From an uncultured Alphaproteobacteria bacterium (GTDB lineage: Bacteria > Pseudomonadota > Alphaproteobacteria > Rs-D84): a DNA stretch of 21,661 nt. The notes below the pieces were generated by a model, which was not told where the DNA came from, made no database searches, and worked only from the letters and a program-made list of their open reading frames with translations. Each line of letters starts with the position of its first letter. Position 1 is the stretch's first letter. This document shows positions 1-7,867 of the stretch, piece after piece. The stretch spans positions 1-21,661 of the forward strand of contig CAMOTP010000011.1 in NCBI GenBank assembly GCA_946625925.1. The letters are read 5' to 3'. A program made the position numbers and the translations under genes.

Positions 1-24
1 TTTAAATACACATATAAAATAGCG

Positions 25-171
25 TTATATATTATCAGCGCCCGTCAAATCAACACCACGAGAACTGAATATTTCCACTAAATTCACAGGTTGTTCCTCG
101 CCACGCTTCATACTACGTACCCCCAAGGTTCCCCGTGCAAAATCTAAACTCTTTTTTACATTATTTGTCAT
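25..171 (-). CDS. Small hypothetical protein, 48 residues
   Basis: This short reading frame starts with ATG at 171 and stops with TAA at 25-27. I do not recognise the protein. It is hydrophilic, starts MTNNVKKSLDFARG and ends GVDLTGADNI, with no signal peptide or membrane segment. Two things support it as a real gene. A purine-rich AAGAGG lies seven bases before the ATG. A near-consensus sigma-70 promoter (208-236) sits about 30 bases upstream of the start, in the gap after the OmpA lipoprotein gene, so the gene does not depend on read-through. The frame could also be part of an sRNA or a leader, but the ribosome binding site and promoter together favour a small protein. Confidence 0.55.
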   Translation of the reverse strand: MTNNVKKSLDFARGTLGVRSMKRGEEQPVNLVEIFSSRGVDLTGADNI

Positions 172-207
172 TTCAATGCCTCTTCAAACATCTCTCTGGC
201 AACGTCC

Positions 208-236
208 AGTTTACACTAATAAATTCTTTTTGTCAA
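208..236 (-). promoter_or_regulatory. Sigma-70 promoter for the 48-residue ORF
   Basis: On the minus strand TTGACA (231-236) is separated by exactly 17 bases from TAAACT (208-213). Transcription would start near 201, leaving a leader of about 30 bases before the ATG at 171. The -35 is a perfect consensus, rare in this window. Confidence 0.7.
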
Positions 237-267
237 GTATTTATTAATCTATTTCTGTACTTTACCT

Positions 268-1821
268 TCAATCCTCACAATCTAGACATTCTTCGCCAAT
301 TTCCTCTATTTCAGCATCGCCATCCGTCACCACAGCAACAGGAACGACCTTGCCTGGTTCCGTATAGTGCGTTTCCTTGACAACACGAACGCGACGATTT
401 TCTGCATTTGGCACACCGTCAGCTGTCTTTACCTTTAAATCTTCTTCACCGGAAGAAACCGCCACAATCTGACTTGCTGGAATACCGTACCGAATTAGCA
501 TTTTTTGTACTGCCTCGGCTCTACGACCACCCAAGGCATAATTATAACTATTACTGCCCGCTGTATCCGTATGTCCAACCACAGAAACCTTTATATTCTT
601 GTTCGACTGGGTTGCAGTTGCCAATTCACGAATCAAACTATCGTATTCAGGCTTAATAACAGCCTTGTTAAAATCAAAATGCACTTCGAACACTTCTTCC
701 ATCACATGTTGTGTTGGTTCCAAAGGAATCTGTTGTACCTTGATAACAGCCCTTTCATCATTTGGTTTTAATGCATCCAAACGATCATTAATTGCCTTGA
801 TTTCTGCACGCATAGCCATCATCATATTGATAAATTCATCACGTGTGACAACTTCTTCACCCAAAGTCGGCAATTCTTCACTTTGTTGACAAGGACAACC
901 CTCTTCTTCAATTGGCCCCATTGAATTCTGTTCTGGCAATGCAATTATCATAGGACGTCCTGTTTGACAATCACAACGAGAACTGGAATTTCCACCAGAA
1001 TTCATCGCAACTGTATTTCCACTGTTAGAAACACTCTTGTCACCACCATAGATGTTTTGATTAAATATCATTGGTGTTGGCATTTGACCACCCTGTGCTG
1101 CCTGACTGACAGGTATTGTTTGAACCAAATTACCCGGCACACTAACATTATTTACAATCACAATACCATCACGCGGATAAGAAACACCACCGACAGTCTT
1201 CAAAGAACGCGTTTCAGGATAAAAAGCCTTGTTCTCTATTTCAATACTTGCTGGTTCTGTTTTTGCCTTTTTCGCAACCTTGCATCCACCATTTTTGCAA
1301 TTACGCAACACATCCATAGCATTCATGAAACGATCACGACACTGCGCAGCCGTTTCTGCCTGACCCGTAGATGCAGCAGACAACCAACAATCAAATTTAG
1401 CCTGTGCCTCAGCAGCAACATCTGGGCGATTTTCTGTTGCATCGTTTCTAAACTCTTCAATCATATCACCGTATGCCATTTCCAAAGCTTCGGCTTCTTC
1501 ACTATCACGCAACGGCCAATTTCCAATAGTTTCTGGGAAAGGTGTTTCGCCCGAGAAAGCTGTTACGGCCTTTTGTGCAAATAATTCACCCATTTCTGGA
1601 TAACCACTGGTACGTGCATTATAAATGGCATAAGAACGATAATTCATCGCCAACTGATTTAAAAAAGAATCTTTATGTGGTGCAGAATACACATCCAAAC
1701 CTTCGACATAATCAACCGTCGGTGTAGAAACATCTGCATTATGACGATTAGTCCCAGTACAAGCAGCCAGCGCAACTACCGAAGTCACAACCAACACACG
1801 AGAAAAAAATTTATTTGCCAT
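268..1821 (-). CDS. OmpA-family outer-membrane lipoprotein
   Basis: This 517-residue protein begins with a lipoprotein signal peptide ending in the lipobox LAAC, with the acylated cysteine at residue 21. The C-terminal part, about residues 380-481, is an OmpA-like peptidoglycan-binding domain: VHFDFNKAVIKPEYDSL, then VVGHTDTAGSNSYNYALGGRRAEAV, then NRRVRVV. Such domains bind diaminopimelate in the wall, so the protein should tether the outer membrane to peptidoglycan. Ahead of it is a short predicted coiled coil (about 330-360) and a linker with paired cysteines (CDC, CPC). The N-terminal region has spaced Trp and Cys residues (FDCWLS, QCRDRF) seen in alphaproteobacterial OmpA lipoproteins. 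A tail of about 36 acidic residues with LDCED follows the domain. AAGGAAGG precedes the ATG. The next minus-strand gene upstream is an unknown exported protein, but this gene has its own promoter. Confidence 0.9.
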   Translation of the reverse strand: MANKFFSRVLVVTSVVALAACTGTNRHNADVSTPTVDYVEGLDVYSAPHKDSFLNQLAMNYRSYAIYNARTSGYPEMGELFAQKAVTAFSGETPFPETIGNWPLRDSEEAEALEMAYGDMIEEFRNDATENRPDVAAEAQAKFDCWLSAASTGQAETAAQCRDRFMNAMDVLRNCKNGGCKVAKKAKTEPASIEIENKAFYPETRSLKTVGGVSYPRDGIVIVNNVSVPGNLVQTIPVSQAAQGGQMPTPMIFNQNIYGGDKSVSNSGNTVAMNSGGNSSSRCDCQTGRPMIIALPEQNSMGPIEEEGCPCQQSEELPTLGEEVVTRDEFINMMMAMRAEIKAINDRLDALKPNDERAVIKVQQIPLEPTQHVMEEVFEVHFDFNKAVIKPEYDSLIRELATATQSNKNIKVSVVGHTDTAGSNSYNYALGGRRAEAVQKMLIRYGIPASQIVAVSSGEEDLKVKTADGVPNAENRRVRVVKETHYTEPGKVVPVAVVTDGDAEIEEIGEECLDCED

Positions 1822-1853
1822 CAGACCTTCCTTTTATACTAAATTCTCATCTT

Positions 1854-1882
1854 ATTATACTATTTTTTTGCATTACAGTAAA
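1854..1882 (-). promoter_or_regulatory. Sigma-70 promoter of the OmpA lipoprotein
   Basis: Minus-strand TTTACT (1877-1882), a 17-base spacer, and a consensus TATAAT (1854-1859). Transcription would start near 1847, giving a leader of about 26 bases that contains the ribosome binding site AAGGAAGG. Confidence 0.7.
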
Positions 1883-1917
1883 GCAGAAAAAACAACCATT
1901 TACGATGAAACAACTAA

Positions 1918-2739
1918 TTATTCTGCCAAAAATTTCACAACACTTGGCGCCAAAGAACCAATTCCCGACAAACCACCACCGCCACTGGTCAAACCGCCAA
2001 CAGCATCCCATATTGTTGCCGTATTTGTAGTTTTCCCTGCCCCAGTAATCGTATTTTTCAAGAATTCTGTATATGCTTCCTTATTACGCGCAGAAATTTT
2101 TTCTGGTGCACATTTTTCCATTTTTTCCATAAATTTGGTATACGAGGCCACTTCGGATTCTGTATAATCTTCGACAGAAAAAATGATACCACCAAAAACT
2201 TTATAAATATTCGATTTCGATTTCTTTTTACTATCCAAACAATCCTGGGTTCCATCAGCACAATACTTTGCAACCGATGCCTTGGGATATTCATTCCAAA
2301 TCATAACCTGATCAGACGGTCCCGAATACACCTCTATACATGGCTCTAAATTTGCTGTTCCAATTGCCGCAACACTTGTTTCATATGTTTCACTTGAATC
2401 ACATACTTGACTACCACTGCCACGCATTGTTATGGCCGTTGAACCTGCTGCCTTGGCATGCTCTTTGACCATATCATTAACCCATCTAATTTCCGCAGCC
2501 GTCGGCACACATTCCGCCGCTAATTCCTTTTGCTGTTTATTCAGCGCAGCCACATTTGTCACCAAACCAATCACCCCAGGCAATAAAGAATTCGACGTCA
2601 CACTTTCTAATCCTGACTGTTCTTGTTGTTTTACCGAAGACGATTTTTTCACCCGATTTACTTGGAAATCAGCAGCCATGGCCATACAACTGACCACGCA
2701 AATACAAACACCCATTAAAAAAGCTAATTGTTTTTTCAT
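1918..2739 (-). CDS. Exported protein of unknown function, 273 residues
   Basis: I do not recognise the family. The N-terminus (MKKQLAFLMGVCICVVSCMAMAADF) is an export signal. It could be cut by signal peptidase I after AMA at residue 22, but it also contains VVSC, which fits a lipobox with Cys18, so secretion to the periplasm and lipidation are both possible. The mature part has several spaced cysteines (AECVP, VCDSS, EPCIE, KYCADGTQDCL, EKCAP) that could form disulfides. A Gly-rich stretch near the C-terminus (GGLTSGGGGLSGIGS) is flanked by hydrophobic residues. It lies between the OmpA lipoprotein gene and the divergent lptC, and resembles the two exported proteins at 4111-6062 in style, though no sequence identity is evident. 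An envelope role is inference from export and location only. Confidence 0.75.
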   Translation of the reverse strand: MKKQLAFLMGVCICVVSCMAMAADFQVNRVKKSSSVKQQEQSGLESVTSNSLLPGVIGLVTNVAALNKQQKELAAECVPTAAEIRWVNDMVKEHAKAAGSTAITMRGSGSQVCDSSETYETSVAAIGTANLEPCIEVYSGPSDQVMIWNEYPKASVAKYCADGTQDCLDSKKKSKSNIYKVFGGIIFSVEDYTESEVASYTKFMEKMEKCAPEKISARNKEAYTEFLKNTITGAGKTTNTATIWDAVGGLTSGGGGLSGIGSLAPSVVKFLAE

Positions 2740-2753
2740 CTCTCTGTGGTTCT

Positions 2754-2762
2754 ATTATATCA
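2754..2762 (-). promoter_or_regulatory. Extended -10 promoter, short leader
   Basis: Minus-strand TGATATAAT is a perfect extended -10 with no good -35 upstream. The predicted start near 2747 leaves only about 8 bases before the ATG at 2739, filled by AGAGAG directly against the start codon. Confidence 0.55.
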
Positions 2763-2825
2763 CAAAAAAAGTCTGTAATAAATATAAAAATTGCTTTTTA
2801 GTTCATCATATGCAAACATAAGGGT

Positions 2826-3305
2826 ATGGCATCAGATAATAGAAACTTTATTATTTTCAAAAAACACCGGCGATTAACCCGAATCTGGCAATTTTTGTTC
2901 ACAGGCTGGGGACTGGTGATGGTTGCGGCATTGGTTGCCAGTGCTGTATTTACCAAACAATTAATTTGGACGCCTATATCAGCAATCAATATGATTGATA
3001 TAACCAGCAACCAATTCAAAATGACTGATGCAAACTTTTCAGGCACAGACCGCCACGGACAACCTTTTTCTATTTTTGCAAAAACAGGTCGCCAAGAATA
3101 CAATAACCCTGATATAATATACATGACAACGGTCAGTGGAACAACTGTGCGCCAAGAAAATGGTGTTTTAATAACCGATTACATTCGTGCAAATTCTGGC
3201 GAATACAATCAATCGAAACGAAACATTCGATTGATTGGCAATGTACATATTGATTCCAGCAACGGTGATAAAATAACAACCTCGGAAATGGTGATAAAAT
3301 TATGA
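2826..3305 (+). CDS. lptC: LPS export periplasmic protein LptC
   Basis: This 159-residue protein fits LptC, the bitopic inner-membrane protein that passes lipopolysaccharide from the LptB2FG transporter to LptA. A basic N-terminal tail (FKKHRRLTR) precedes one membrane helix at about residues 24-42. The periplasmic part has the LptC/OstA pattern of a beta-jellyroll: FKMTDANFSGTDRHGQPFSIFA, the later I..NSGEYNQ, then IRLIGNVHI and a C-terminal ITTSEMVIKL. The length is slightly below the family's usual 190 or so. Its stop overlaps the lptB start as ATGA, so the two are translationally coupled. The start is awkward: AAGGG lies only one base before the ATG, there is no other in-frame ATG upstream before a TAG, and no convincing promoter was found. 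It is divergent from the exported protein at 1918-2739. Confidence 0.85.
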   Translation: MASDNRNFIIFKKHRRLTRIWQFLFTGWGLVMVAALVASAVFTKQLIWTPISAINMIDITSNQFKMTDANFSGTDRHGQPFSIFAKTGRQEYNNPDIIYMTTVSGTTVRQENGVLITDYIRANSGEYNQSKRNIRLIGNVHIDSSNGDKITTSEMVIKL

Positions 3306-4030
3306 AACAATCTGTATTACGTATCGAACATTTATCTAAAAATTATGGCAAGCGTACTGTTATTCGCGACATATCTATGGTTGTTCGCCAGGGCGAATCG
3401 GTTGGTCTGTTGGGACCAAACGGTGCTGGGAAAACAACTGCATTTTATTGCATAACGGGACAATTAAATGCAACATCCGGACAAATATTTTTAAATTCTC
3501 AAGATATCACCCATTTACCATTTTATCAACGTGCCCGTTTACACATTGGATACCTGCCCCAAGAAAACAGTGTATTTCGTGGATTAACCGTCGAACAAAA
3601 CATAATGGCAATTCTTGAAGTTGTCGAACCAGATAAAAATAAAAGACAACATAAATTAGAATCATTATTAAATGAATTTGATATTGTTAACCTCAGGAAA
3701 AGTCCTGCAACAGCATTATCTGGCGGCGAACGTCGTCGTGTTGAAATTGCACGTGCATTGGCAAACGATCCTAAATTTATATTACTGGACGAACCATTTG
3801 CCGGAATTGACCCAATTGCCGTAAACGAAATACGTGGATTGGTTTCACAATTAAAGGATCGCGGTCTGGGTGTAATTATTACCGACCACAATGTCCGCGA
3901 AACATTGGGCATCACTGACCGCAGTTATGTTCTGCATGATGGTAAAATATTAAAAGAAGGTACAGCACGTGAAATCACTGCTGACCCACGCGTCAAGAAA
4001 GTATACCTGGGCGAAGATTTTACCATGTAA
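3302..4030 (+). CDS. lptB: LPS export ABC transporter ATPase LptB
   Basis: This 242-residue ATPase powers lipopolysaccharide extraction from the inner membrane together with LptF and LptG. All ABC motifs are intact: Walker A GPNGAGKT at 38-45, Q-loop Gln87 in YLPQE, signature LSGGE at 139-143, Walker B with Asp163-Glu164 in LLDEPF, and switch His196 in ITDHN. The segment LPQENSVFRGLTVEQN and the C-terminal VYLGEDF are typical of LptB rather than other ABC ATPases. It overlaps lptC by four bases. In most alphaproteobacteria an lptA/ostA gene lies between lptC and lptB; none does here. LptF and LptG are not in the window. Confidence 0.95.
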   Translation: MKQSVLRIEHLSKNYGKRTVIRDISMVVRQGESVGLLGPNGAGKTTAFYCITGQLNATSGQIFLNSQDITHLPFYQRARLHIGYLPQENSVFRGLTVEQNIMAILEVVEPDKNKRQHKLESLLNEFDIVNLRKSPATALSGGERRRVEIARALANDPKFILLDEPFAGIDPIAVNEIRGLVSQLKDRGLGVIITDHNVRETLGITDRSYVLHDGKILKEGTAREITADPRVKKVYLGEDFTM

Positions 4031-4069
4031 ACAATATTATAAATAACACTATATTTAACCCCGGTTTTA

Positions 4070-4078
4070 TGATATAAT
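4070..4078 (+). promoter_or_regulatory. Extended -10 promoter of the 4111-6062 pair
   Basis: TGATATAAT on the plus strand, with only weak -35 similarity 17 bases upstream. The start would be near 4085. A good ribosome binding site (GAGAGGG) follows, about nine bases before the ATG at 4111. Confidence 0.6.
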
Positions 4079-4110
4079 CATATCTATAAATAAAGAGAGG
4101 GATTATATCT

Positions 4111-5235
4111 ATGTTTACCAAAATTTTATCTTTGTTTCCTATACTGTGCATATTTACAATTTTCAACGCAAACGCAGCCGTCGAACCGGACATCTGCTTT
4201 GATAAACGCGTACCAATATCTGCTGACAGTCAAGGTATTGTCGCAGATTATACAATATATTTTAACAACGACCAAAGTAATATTCAAAACATTGGTACCC
4301 ATGACTGTGCGGCCGAATTAAAAGAAGAATTTGACCCCATATTTAGAAATGACATCGATGTGATAAAAAATATAGAAGGTATATTACTATTTGGTTCCGC
4401 TGATAACACAGGTACACGTTCCAGAAACGAAACCCTGGGCAAGGTTCGTGCCGCAACAATAAAAAGTTTTTTAGAAGATAATTATGGTATAACAGTTTGC
4501 GACAATGAAAATCCTATTGGTCGCTGTGCAAATATATCTATCGGTGATGCTATTCAACGTGCAATTAATGATAGGACATCTACACCAGTAACACGTGCAG
4601 TATATATGTTTATATTATACAACAATGATCAATGTGGCATGTATACCGAAGACATTCTTAATTCACTATCAGCTAATATAAATGATAATGAATTAAAAAA
4701 CAAAATACAAGAAGCCATAGATATATGCAACCTTTCACGCAAAAACAAGGTATTAACATACTCACAACGCGAAAAAATCATGCATATAATTCGTGATACA
4801 ATGCCTACGATACAAAATCTGTGCAACAGCATAAATGGTGCAGAATTTGATGAAGACGATAAACAATGCAAATGCAACGAGGCTGGACACATCCCAGATT
4901 TGGGTTCATTAAAATGCGTAAAACAAACATCAACAACAATTAATGGTCAAGTTTATGATTTGGCAGAATTAATAAATTCATTCAAAATTATCACACAAGA
5001 TATGGCCGATGATGCATCTGTATGGAAAACAGAATCGGGTAAATTTAACGGTGCCCGCCTGGCATCAGATTCAATTGCTGGCGTTGTTTTGGGAACTGCT
5101 GGTGGATTAATAACCAGCAATATAGTTAAAAAGAATCAAATATCAAAAGGATTCGAAAACATAATGTGCACTATTGGCGGACAACCTGTGGCAACATATG
5201 GCGACGAATTCTCGGTTGGAATAAAAACAAAATAA
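4111..5235 (+). CDS. Exported protein with degenerate OmpA-like domain
   Basis: This 374-residue protein has a signal peptide (cleavage after NANA, about residue 22). Residues about 45-170 read as an OmpA-like fold: a first strand IYFNNDQSNI, then ILLFGSADNTGTRSRNETL followed by GKVRAATIKSFL, and a last strand TPVTRAVYMFIL. The usual H of GHTD is replaced (GSADN), while the spaced N..L..RA pattern survives, so binding to peptidoglycan may be changed or lost. The middle part has clustered cysteines (CKCNE, LKCVK). Near the C-terminus, about 317-340, is a Gly/Ala-rich hydrophobic segment that looks like a membrane helix, then a tail FENIMCTIGGQPVATYGDEF. It forms a two-gene unit with the next ORF, 17 bases downstream. 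The OmpA assignment is from pattern only; the rest is unknown. Confidence 0.75.
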   Translation: MFTKILSLFPILCIFTIFNANAAVEPDICFDKRVPISADSQGIVADYTIYFNNDQSNIQNIGTHDCAAELKEEFDPIFRNDIDVIKNIEGILLFGSADNTGTRSRNETLGKVRAATIKSFLEDNYGITVCDNENPIGRCANISIGDAIQRAINDRTSTPVTRAVYMFILYNNDQCGMYTEDILNSLSANINDNELKNKIQEAIDICNLSRKNKVLTYSQREKIMHIIRDTMPTIQNLCNSINGAEFDEDDKQCKCNEAGHIPDLGSLKCVKQTSTTINGQVYDLAELINSFKIITQDMADDASVWKTESGKFNGARLASDSIAGVVLGTAGGLITSNIVKKNQISKGFENIMCTIGGQPVATYGDEFSVGIKTK

Positions 5236-5252
5236 AAAAAGCGAGGTTGACC

Positions 5253-6062
5253 ATGAATAAAGCTTTATACATTTTACTTGGATTTTTAATCAGTATGCCA
5301 ACTTTTGCTGCAACACCAGAACAACACCGTTCAACAACATCGGCACGTGCAATGGTTGGTGCAACCAAAACCGATGCCCGAAAATCAAGTTTAAAATGGG
5401 ACCAGGCAAAATTTGATAACAACACTGTATCTGTATCAACAGACACCCCAGAGCCAAATAACGATCAAAATGCTGAACGCACAGCATGCTTATCAAACAA
5501 CGTTGGTTTTAGTACAACATTTGTTTGGGCTTCACGCGATAGCGACACCAACAATTATGCATCTATGGTCGAAGATACAGAACACCCAGAAAACAACATA
5601 TGCTTTGCACGTGTTGAAATATACTCTTATGACAAAGATATCAATGTATCAGATTTCCAGGGCAGATATTTTCCCACAGACAGCATCATCACATGTGGTA
5701 ACTGGATAGACCAAAATAAATTAGAAAAACGAATTTTAGATTCTAAAAAAACCGCACGCACATGGGCAACCGTCGCAGGCAGTGTCGGTGGTGCTGGAAT
5801 TGGTGTTGGTGCAATGGAATTATTTGGGAACAAATTACTCAGTACAGCCGGTGTAAAATCTGTTGAGGGTCAAAATGCCTTAAAAGGTGATGCATTATTA
5901 ATATCACAGTTAAAGGTAATGAAAAAAAATAACCAATCAAAATACGATACAGTAATGTCTCATCTAAACGCCATCAAAGAAGCATGTGATAATAATGAAA
6001 CAAAAATTAAAGCATGCGACCAGGTAAATTATAATTACATTTTATCCGAACTAAATAAATAA
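5253..6062 (+). CDS. Exported protein of unknown function, 269 residues
   Basis: The chosen ATG at 5253 gives a clean signal peptide (MNKALYILLGFLISMPTFA, cleaved before ATP) and has GAGG seven bases upstream. A longer frame back to 5166 would lose this signal and overlap the previous gene. The mature protein is Asn/Asp/Thr-rich with scattered cysteines (RTACL, NICFA, ITCGN, EACDN, IKACD). At about residues 170-195 it has a glycine-zipper-like hydrophobic stretch (VAGSVGGAGIGVGAMELFG), comparable in type and position to the one in the preceding gene. The C-terminal part is helical and charged. The pair is followed by a strong terminator, so the two genes form a closed operon. I do not recognise the family; a paired envelope or surface function is inference. 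Confidence 0.75.
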   Translation: MNKALYILLGFLISMPTFAATPEQHRSTTSARAMVGATKTDARKSSLKWDQAKFDNNTVSVSTDTPEPNNDQNAERTACLSNNVGFSTTFVWASRDSDTNNYASMVEDTEHPENNICFARVEIYSYDKDINVSDFQGRYFPTDSIITCGNWIDQNKLEKRILDSKKTARTWATVAGSVGGAGIGVGAMELFGNKLLSTAGVKSVEGQNALKGDALLISQLKVMKKNNQSKYDTVMSHLNAIKEACDNNETKIKACDQVNYNYILSELNK

Positions 6063-6071
6063 TAAAAAAAT

Positions 6072-6100
6072 AAAAGCCACCAAATTGGTGGCTTTTTATT
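6072..6100. terminator. Bidirectional intrinsic terminator
   Basis: GCCACC (6076-6081) and GGTGGC (6087-6092) form a stem around AAATT. It is flanked by A-runs on the left and T-runs on the right, so it works in both directions. It ends the plus-strand pair and the minus-strand tRNA-Lys. Confidence 0.9.
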
Positions 6101-6101
6101 T

Positions 6102-6177
6102 TGGTGGACGCACAGGGACTCGAACCCTGGACCCACTGATTAAGAGTCAGTTGCTCTACCAACTGAGCTATGCATCC
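6102..6177 (-). tRNA. tRNA-Lys (anticodon CUU)
   Basis: The minus strand folds as a complete 76-base tRNA. The acceptor arms are GGATGCA and TGCGTCC (one G-U pair). The D arm is GCTC...GAGC. The anticodon stem ACTGA/TCAGT encloses CTCTTAA, with anticodon CTT read as CUU for lysine codon AAG. The T arm is CAGGG TTCGAGT CCCTG. The discriminator is A, and the 3' CCA is encoded in the DNA. No integrated element is seen at its 3' end. Confidence 0.96.
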
Positions 6178-6193
6178 AAAACTAACTTGCAGT

Positions 6194-6221
6194 ATTATAT
6201 TATAAAAACAAACAAAATCAA
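6194..6221 (-). promoter_or_regulatory. Promoter of tRNA-Lys
   Basis: Minus-strand TTGATT (6216-6221), a 16-base spacer and TATAAT (6194-6199). A second overlapping TATAAT lies at 6199-6204. The start near 6187 would leave a 10-base leader before the tRNA. Confidence 0.6.
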
Positions 6222-6231
6222 GCAATTATAT

Positions 6232-7860
6232 CTATTTCTTTAAATAACTGATTGGATTATATGCTTTGGTTCCTTTACGAATTTCAAAGTGTAACTGGGC
6301 TTGGTCAACCTTACCAGACGTTCCAACGGTACCAATTTTTTGTCCAACCATCACCGTACTGCCACGACGAACATTCATAGAATCCATATGTGCATAAACA
6401 GTCATCCAACCATCACTATGCTGGATAATAACCAAATTTCCCATACCTTTGACTTCGTTTCCTGCATACGCAACGATTCCATTTTCCGCTGCCACAACTG
6501 TCGTTCCACGTGCCGCCTTGATATTTATACCATCATTAAACAACCCATTGGTTTTGGCACCATATCCCGACAATATACGTCCCCTGACCGGCCACGAAAA
6601 CTTGGACGATGAACGCGCCGCCAACTGTTTTGCTGGTGTTTTTTTCGTTTCTGCTTTTGGTTTTTGTGCTGTTTTTTGTGTTGATTTAGTTGTTTTATTA
6701 GTTGTATTTGTTTTTTTACTTTCTGTTTTTTTCACAACCGATTTCTTGGGTGTATCAGACTTTTTATTTACAGCTGTTTTAGTATTGGTTTTTTTTACAT
6801 CCACCGGTTTGGCTTTATTTTCTTTTACCGTTGTCTTGGCAACAGATTGTTGCACTTTATTATCTGTCTTTTGTTTTTCTACCGCACCAGTCTTTTTAAC
6901 ATCGGTTGTTTTTACCTGAACCGTTTTTTGTTCTGGTTTTACTATATTCTGAACAGGTTTGTTGTTCACAACTGTTTTTTCCTTACCAGAATCTTTTTTC
7001 ACTGATTCTTGTTTTACAACCGCAACACGCTCAGATTTTGCAACAGGTTTCGATACAGACAATACATCTGGCACCTTTACTTTTTGTCCAACGGATAATG
7101 CAAATGGTGCACTCATTTTATTCATAACCGCCAAATCATTGACCGGCACAGAATATTTACGTGATATAGAATATAACGTATCACCCTTTTCTACGGTTAT
7201 CTCACGAACCACCGCACGCACCATTTCCGGTGTTTTTTGCGTTCCAGATTCAACTTTTGATTCCGACACAGGTTCTGTTTTTGTTGTTTTTTGCACAACC
7301 TGTTTTTTGACCTCTGTTTTTGGTGTCGCTTTTTTTTCTGACTTGGGCTCTATCTTTTGTTGTTCCACTTTTTGCACAGAATCTTTGTTATCATCCTGTA
7401 TTTCTATTTTTGGTTTTTCATTAACTTTTAAAACGGGAACCTCGTTAACGTAATCAGGAATTCTTAAATCTTCAATTTCATCATCCGGTTCATATCCAGA
7501 ATCATCTTCTTCTGTTGTATCAACTTCTGCAACTTCTTCACCAGAATCAGGCATACCAACATCAGACTCATCGATTTCGGTATCTTGGGCTGGCATCATA
7601 TAATCATCTGTTGATGAATATAACACATAATCATCAGCAGTCATATCACCATTACCATATACGGTTGGGGATGCATACACACCATAATCAGCCACAGCAG
7701 TTTTATAAATTTCACTATCCGGTTCTGCCAACAATGTTGGATACCTTTCAGAAATAAAATCACCCACACTGTCTGGTATAGACGAAATCTTGGGTTGCAA
7801 ATCACATCCCCCAATCACCGAAATTAAACCCAAAACAAAAAGCCCAAAAAACTTCCTCAT
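6232..7860 (-). CDS. LysM-M23 lipoprotein, NlpD/DipM-like
   Basis: This 542-residue protein resembles NlpD/DipM, which activate peptidoglycan amidases during cell separation. The signal peptide ends in VIGGC with the lipidated Cys19; the next residue is Asp, which in E. coli keeps a lipoprotein in the inner membrane. Domains in order: an acidic segment at about 45-135, a LysM wall-binding domain at 220-264 (VEKGDTLYSISRKYSVPVNDLAVMN), a long Lys/Thr/Val-rich low-complexity linker at about 275-415, and an M23 LytM domain at about 420-540. The M23 zinc ligands are largely gone: the usual HxGID reads NDGIN, and HLH reads QLH, although YAH remains. It is therefore probably a regulator rather than an enzyme, as in NlpD. 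It follows tatC by 46 bases but has its own promoter, and no ribosome binding site precedes the ATG. Confidence 0.88.
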   Translation of the reverse strand: MRKFFGLFVLGLISVIGGCDLQPKISSIPDSVGDFISERYPTLLAEPDSEIYKTAVADYGVYASPTVYGNGDMTADDYVLYSSTDDYMMPAQDTEIDESDVGMPDSGEEVAEVDTTEEDDSGYEPDDEIEDLRIPDYVNEVPVLKVNEKPKIEIQDDNKDSVQKVEQQKIEPKSEKKATPKTEVKKQVVQKTTKTEPVSESKVESGTQKTPEMVRAVVREITVEKGDTLYSISRKYSVPVNDLAVMNKMSAPFALSVGQKVKVPDVLSVSKPVAKSERVAVVKQESVKKDSGKEKTVVNNKPVQNIVKPEQKTVQVKTTDVKKTGAVEKQKTDNKVQQSVAKTTVKENKAKPVDVKKTNTKTAVNKKSDTPKKSVVKKTESKKTNTTNKTTKSTQKTAQKPKAETKKTPAKQLAARSSSKFSWPVRGRILSGYGAKTNGLFNDGINIKAARGTTVVAAENGIVAYAGNEVKGMGNLVIIQHSDGWMTVYAHMDSMNVRRGSTVMVGQKIGTVGTSGKVDQAQLHFEIRKGTKAYNPISYLKK

Positions 7861-7867
7861 ACCACAG

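Noticed and set aside
964..1584. Plus-strand open frame of about 200 codons opposite the OmpA lipoprotein
   Set aside because: It lies fully inside a well supported gene, has no ribosome binding site and a composition typical of antisense translation.
3110..3118. TGATATAAT on the plus strand inside lptC
   Set aside because: It encodes Asp-Ile-Ile within the conserved frame and no gene start with a ribosome binding site follows in a useful position, so it is probably a chance match.
5166..5252. Upstream extension of the exported protein at 5253
   Set aside because: It would overlap the previous gene in another frame and destroy the clear signal peptide; the ATG at 5253 has a proper ribosome binding site.
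6102..6177. tRNA-Lys as an integration site for a mobile element
   Set aside because: No integrase, no direct repeat of the tRNA 3' end and a normal terminator right after it.
6620..7040. Repetitive Lys/Thr codon tract as a possible tandem repeat or mobile element
   Set aside because: It is low-complexity coding sequence in frame within one protein, with no regular repeat unit, target duplication or transposase.
6449..7453. Long plus-strand open frames opposite the LysM-M23 gene
   Set aside because: They are shadows of the Lys/Thr-rich linker, whose complementary strand reads Phe/Val/Cys-rich; no ribosome binding site or domain supports them.
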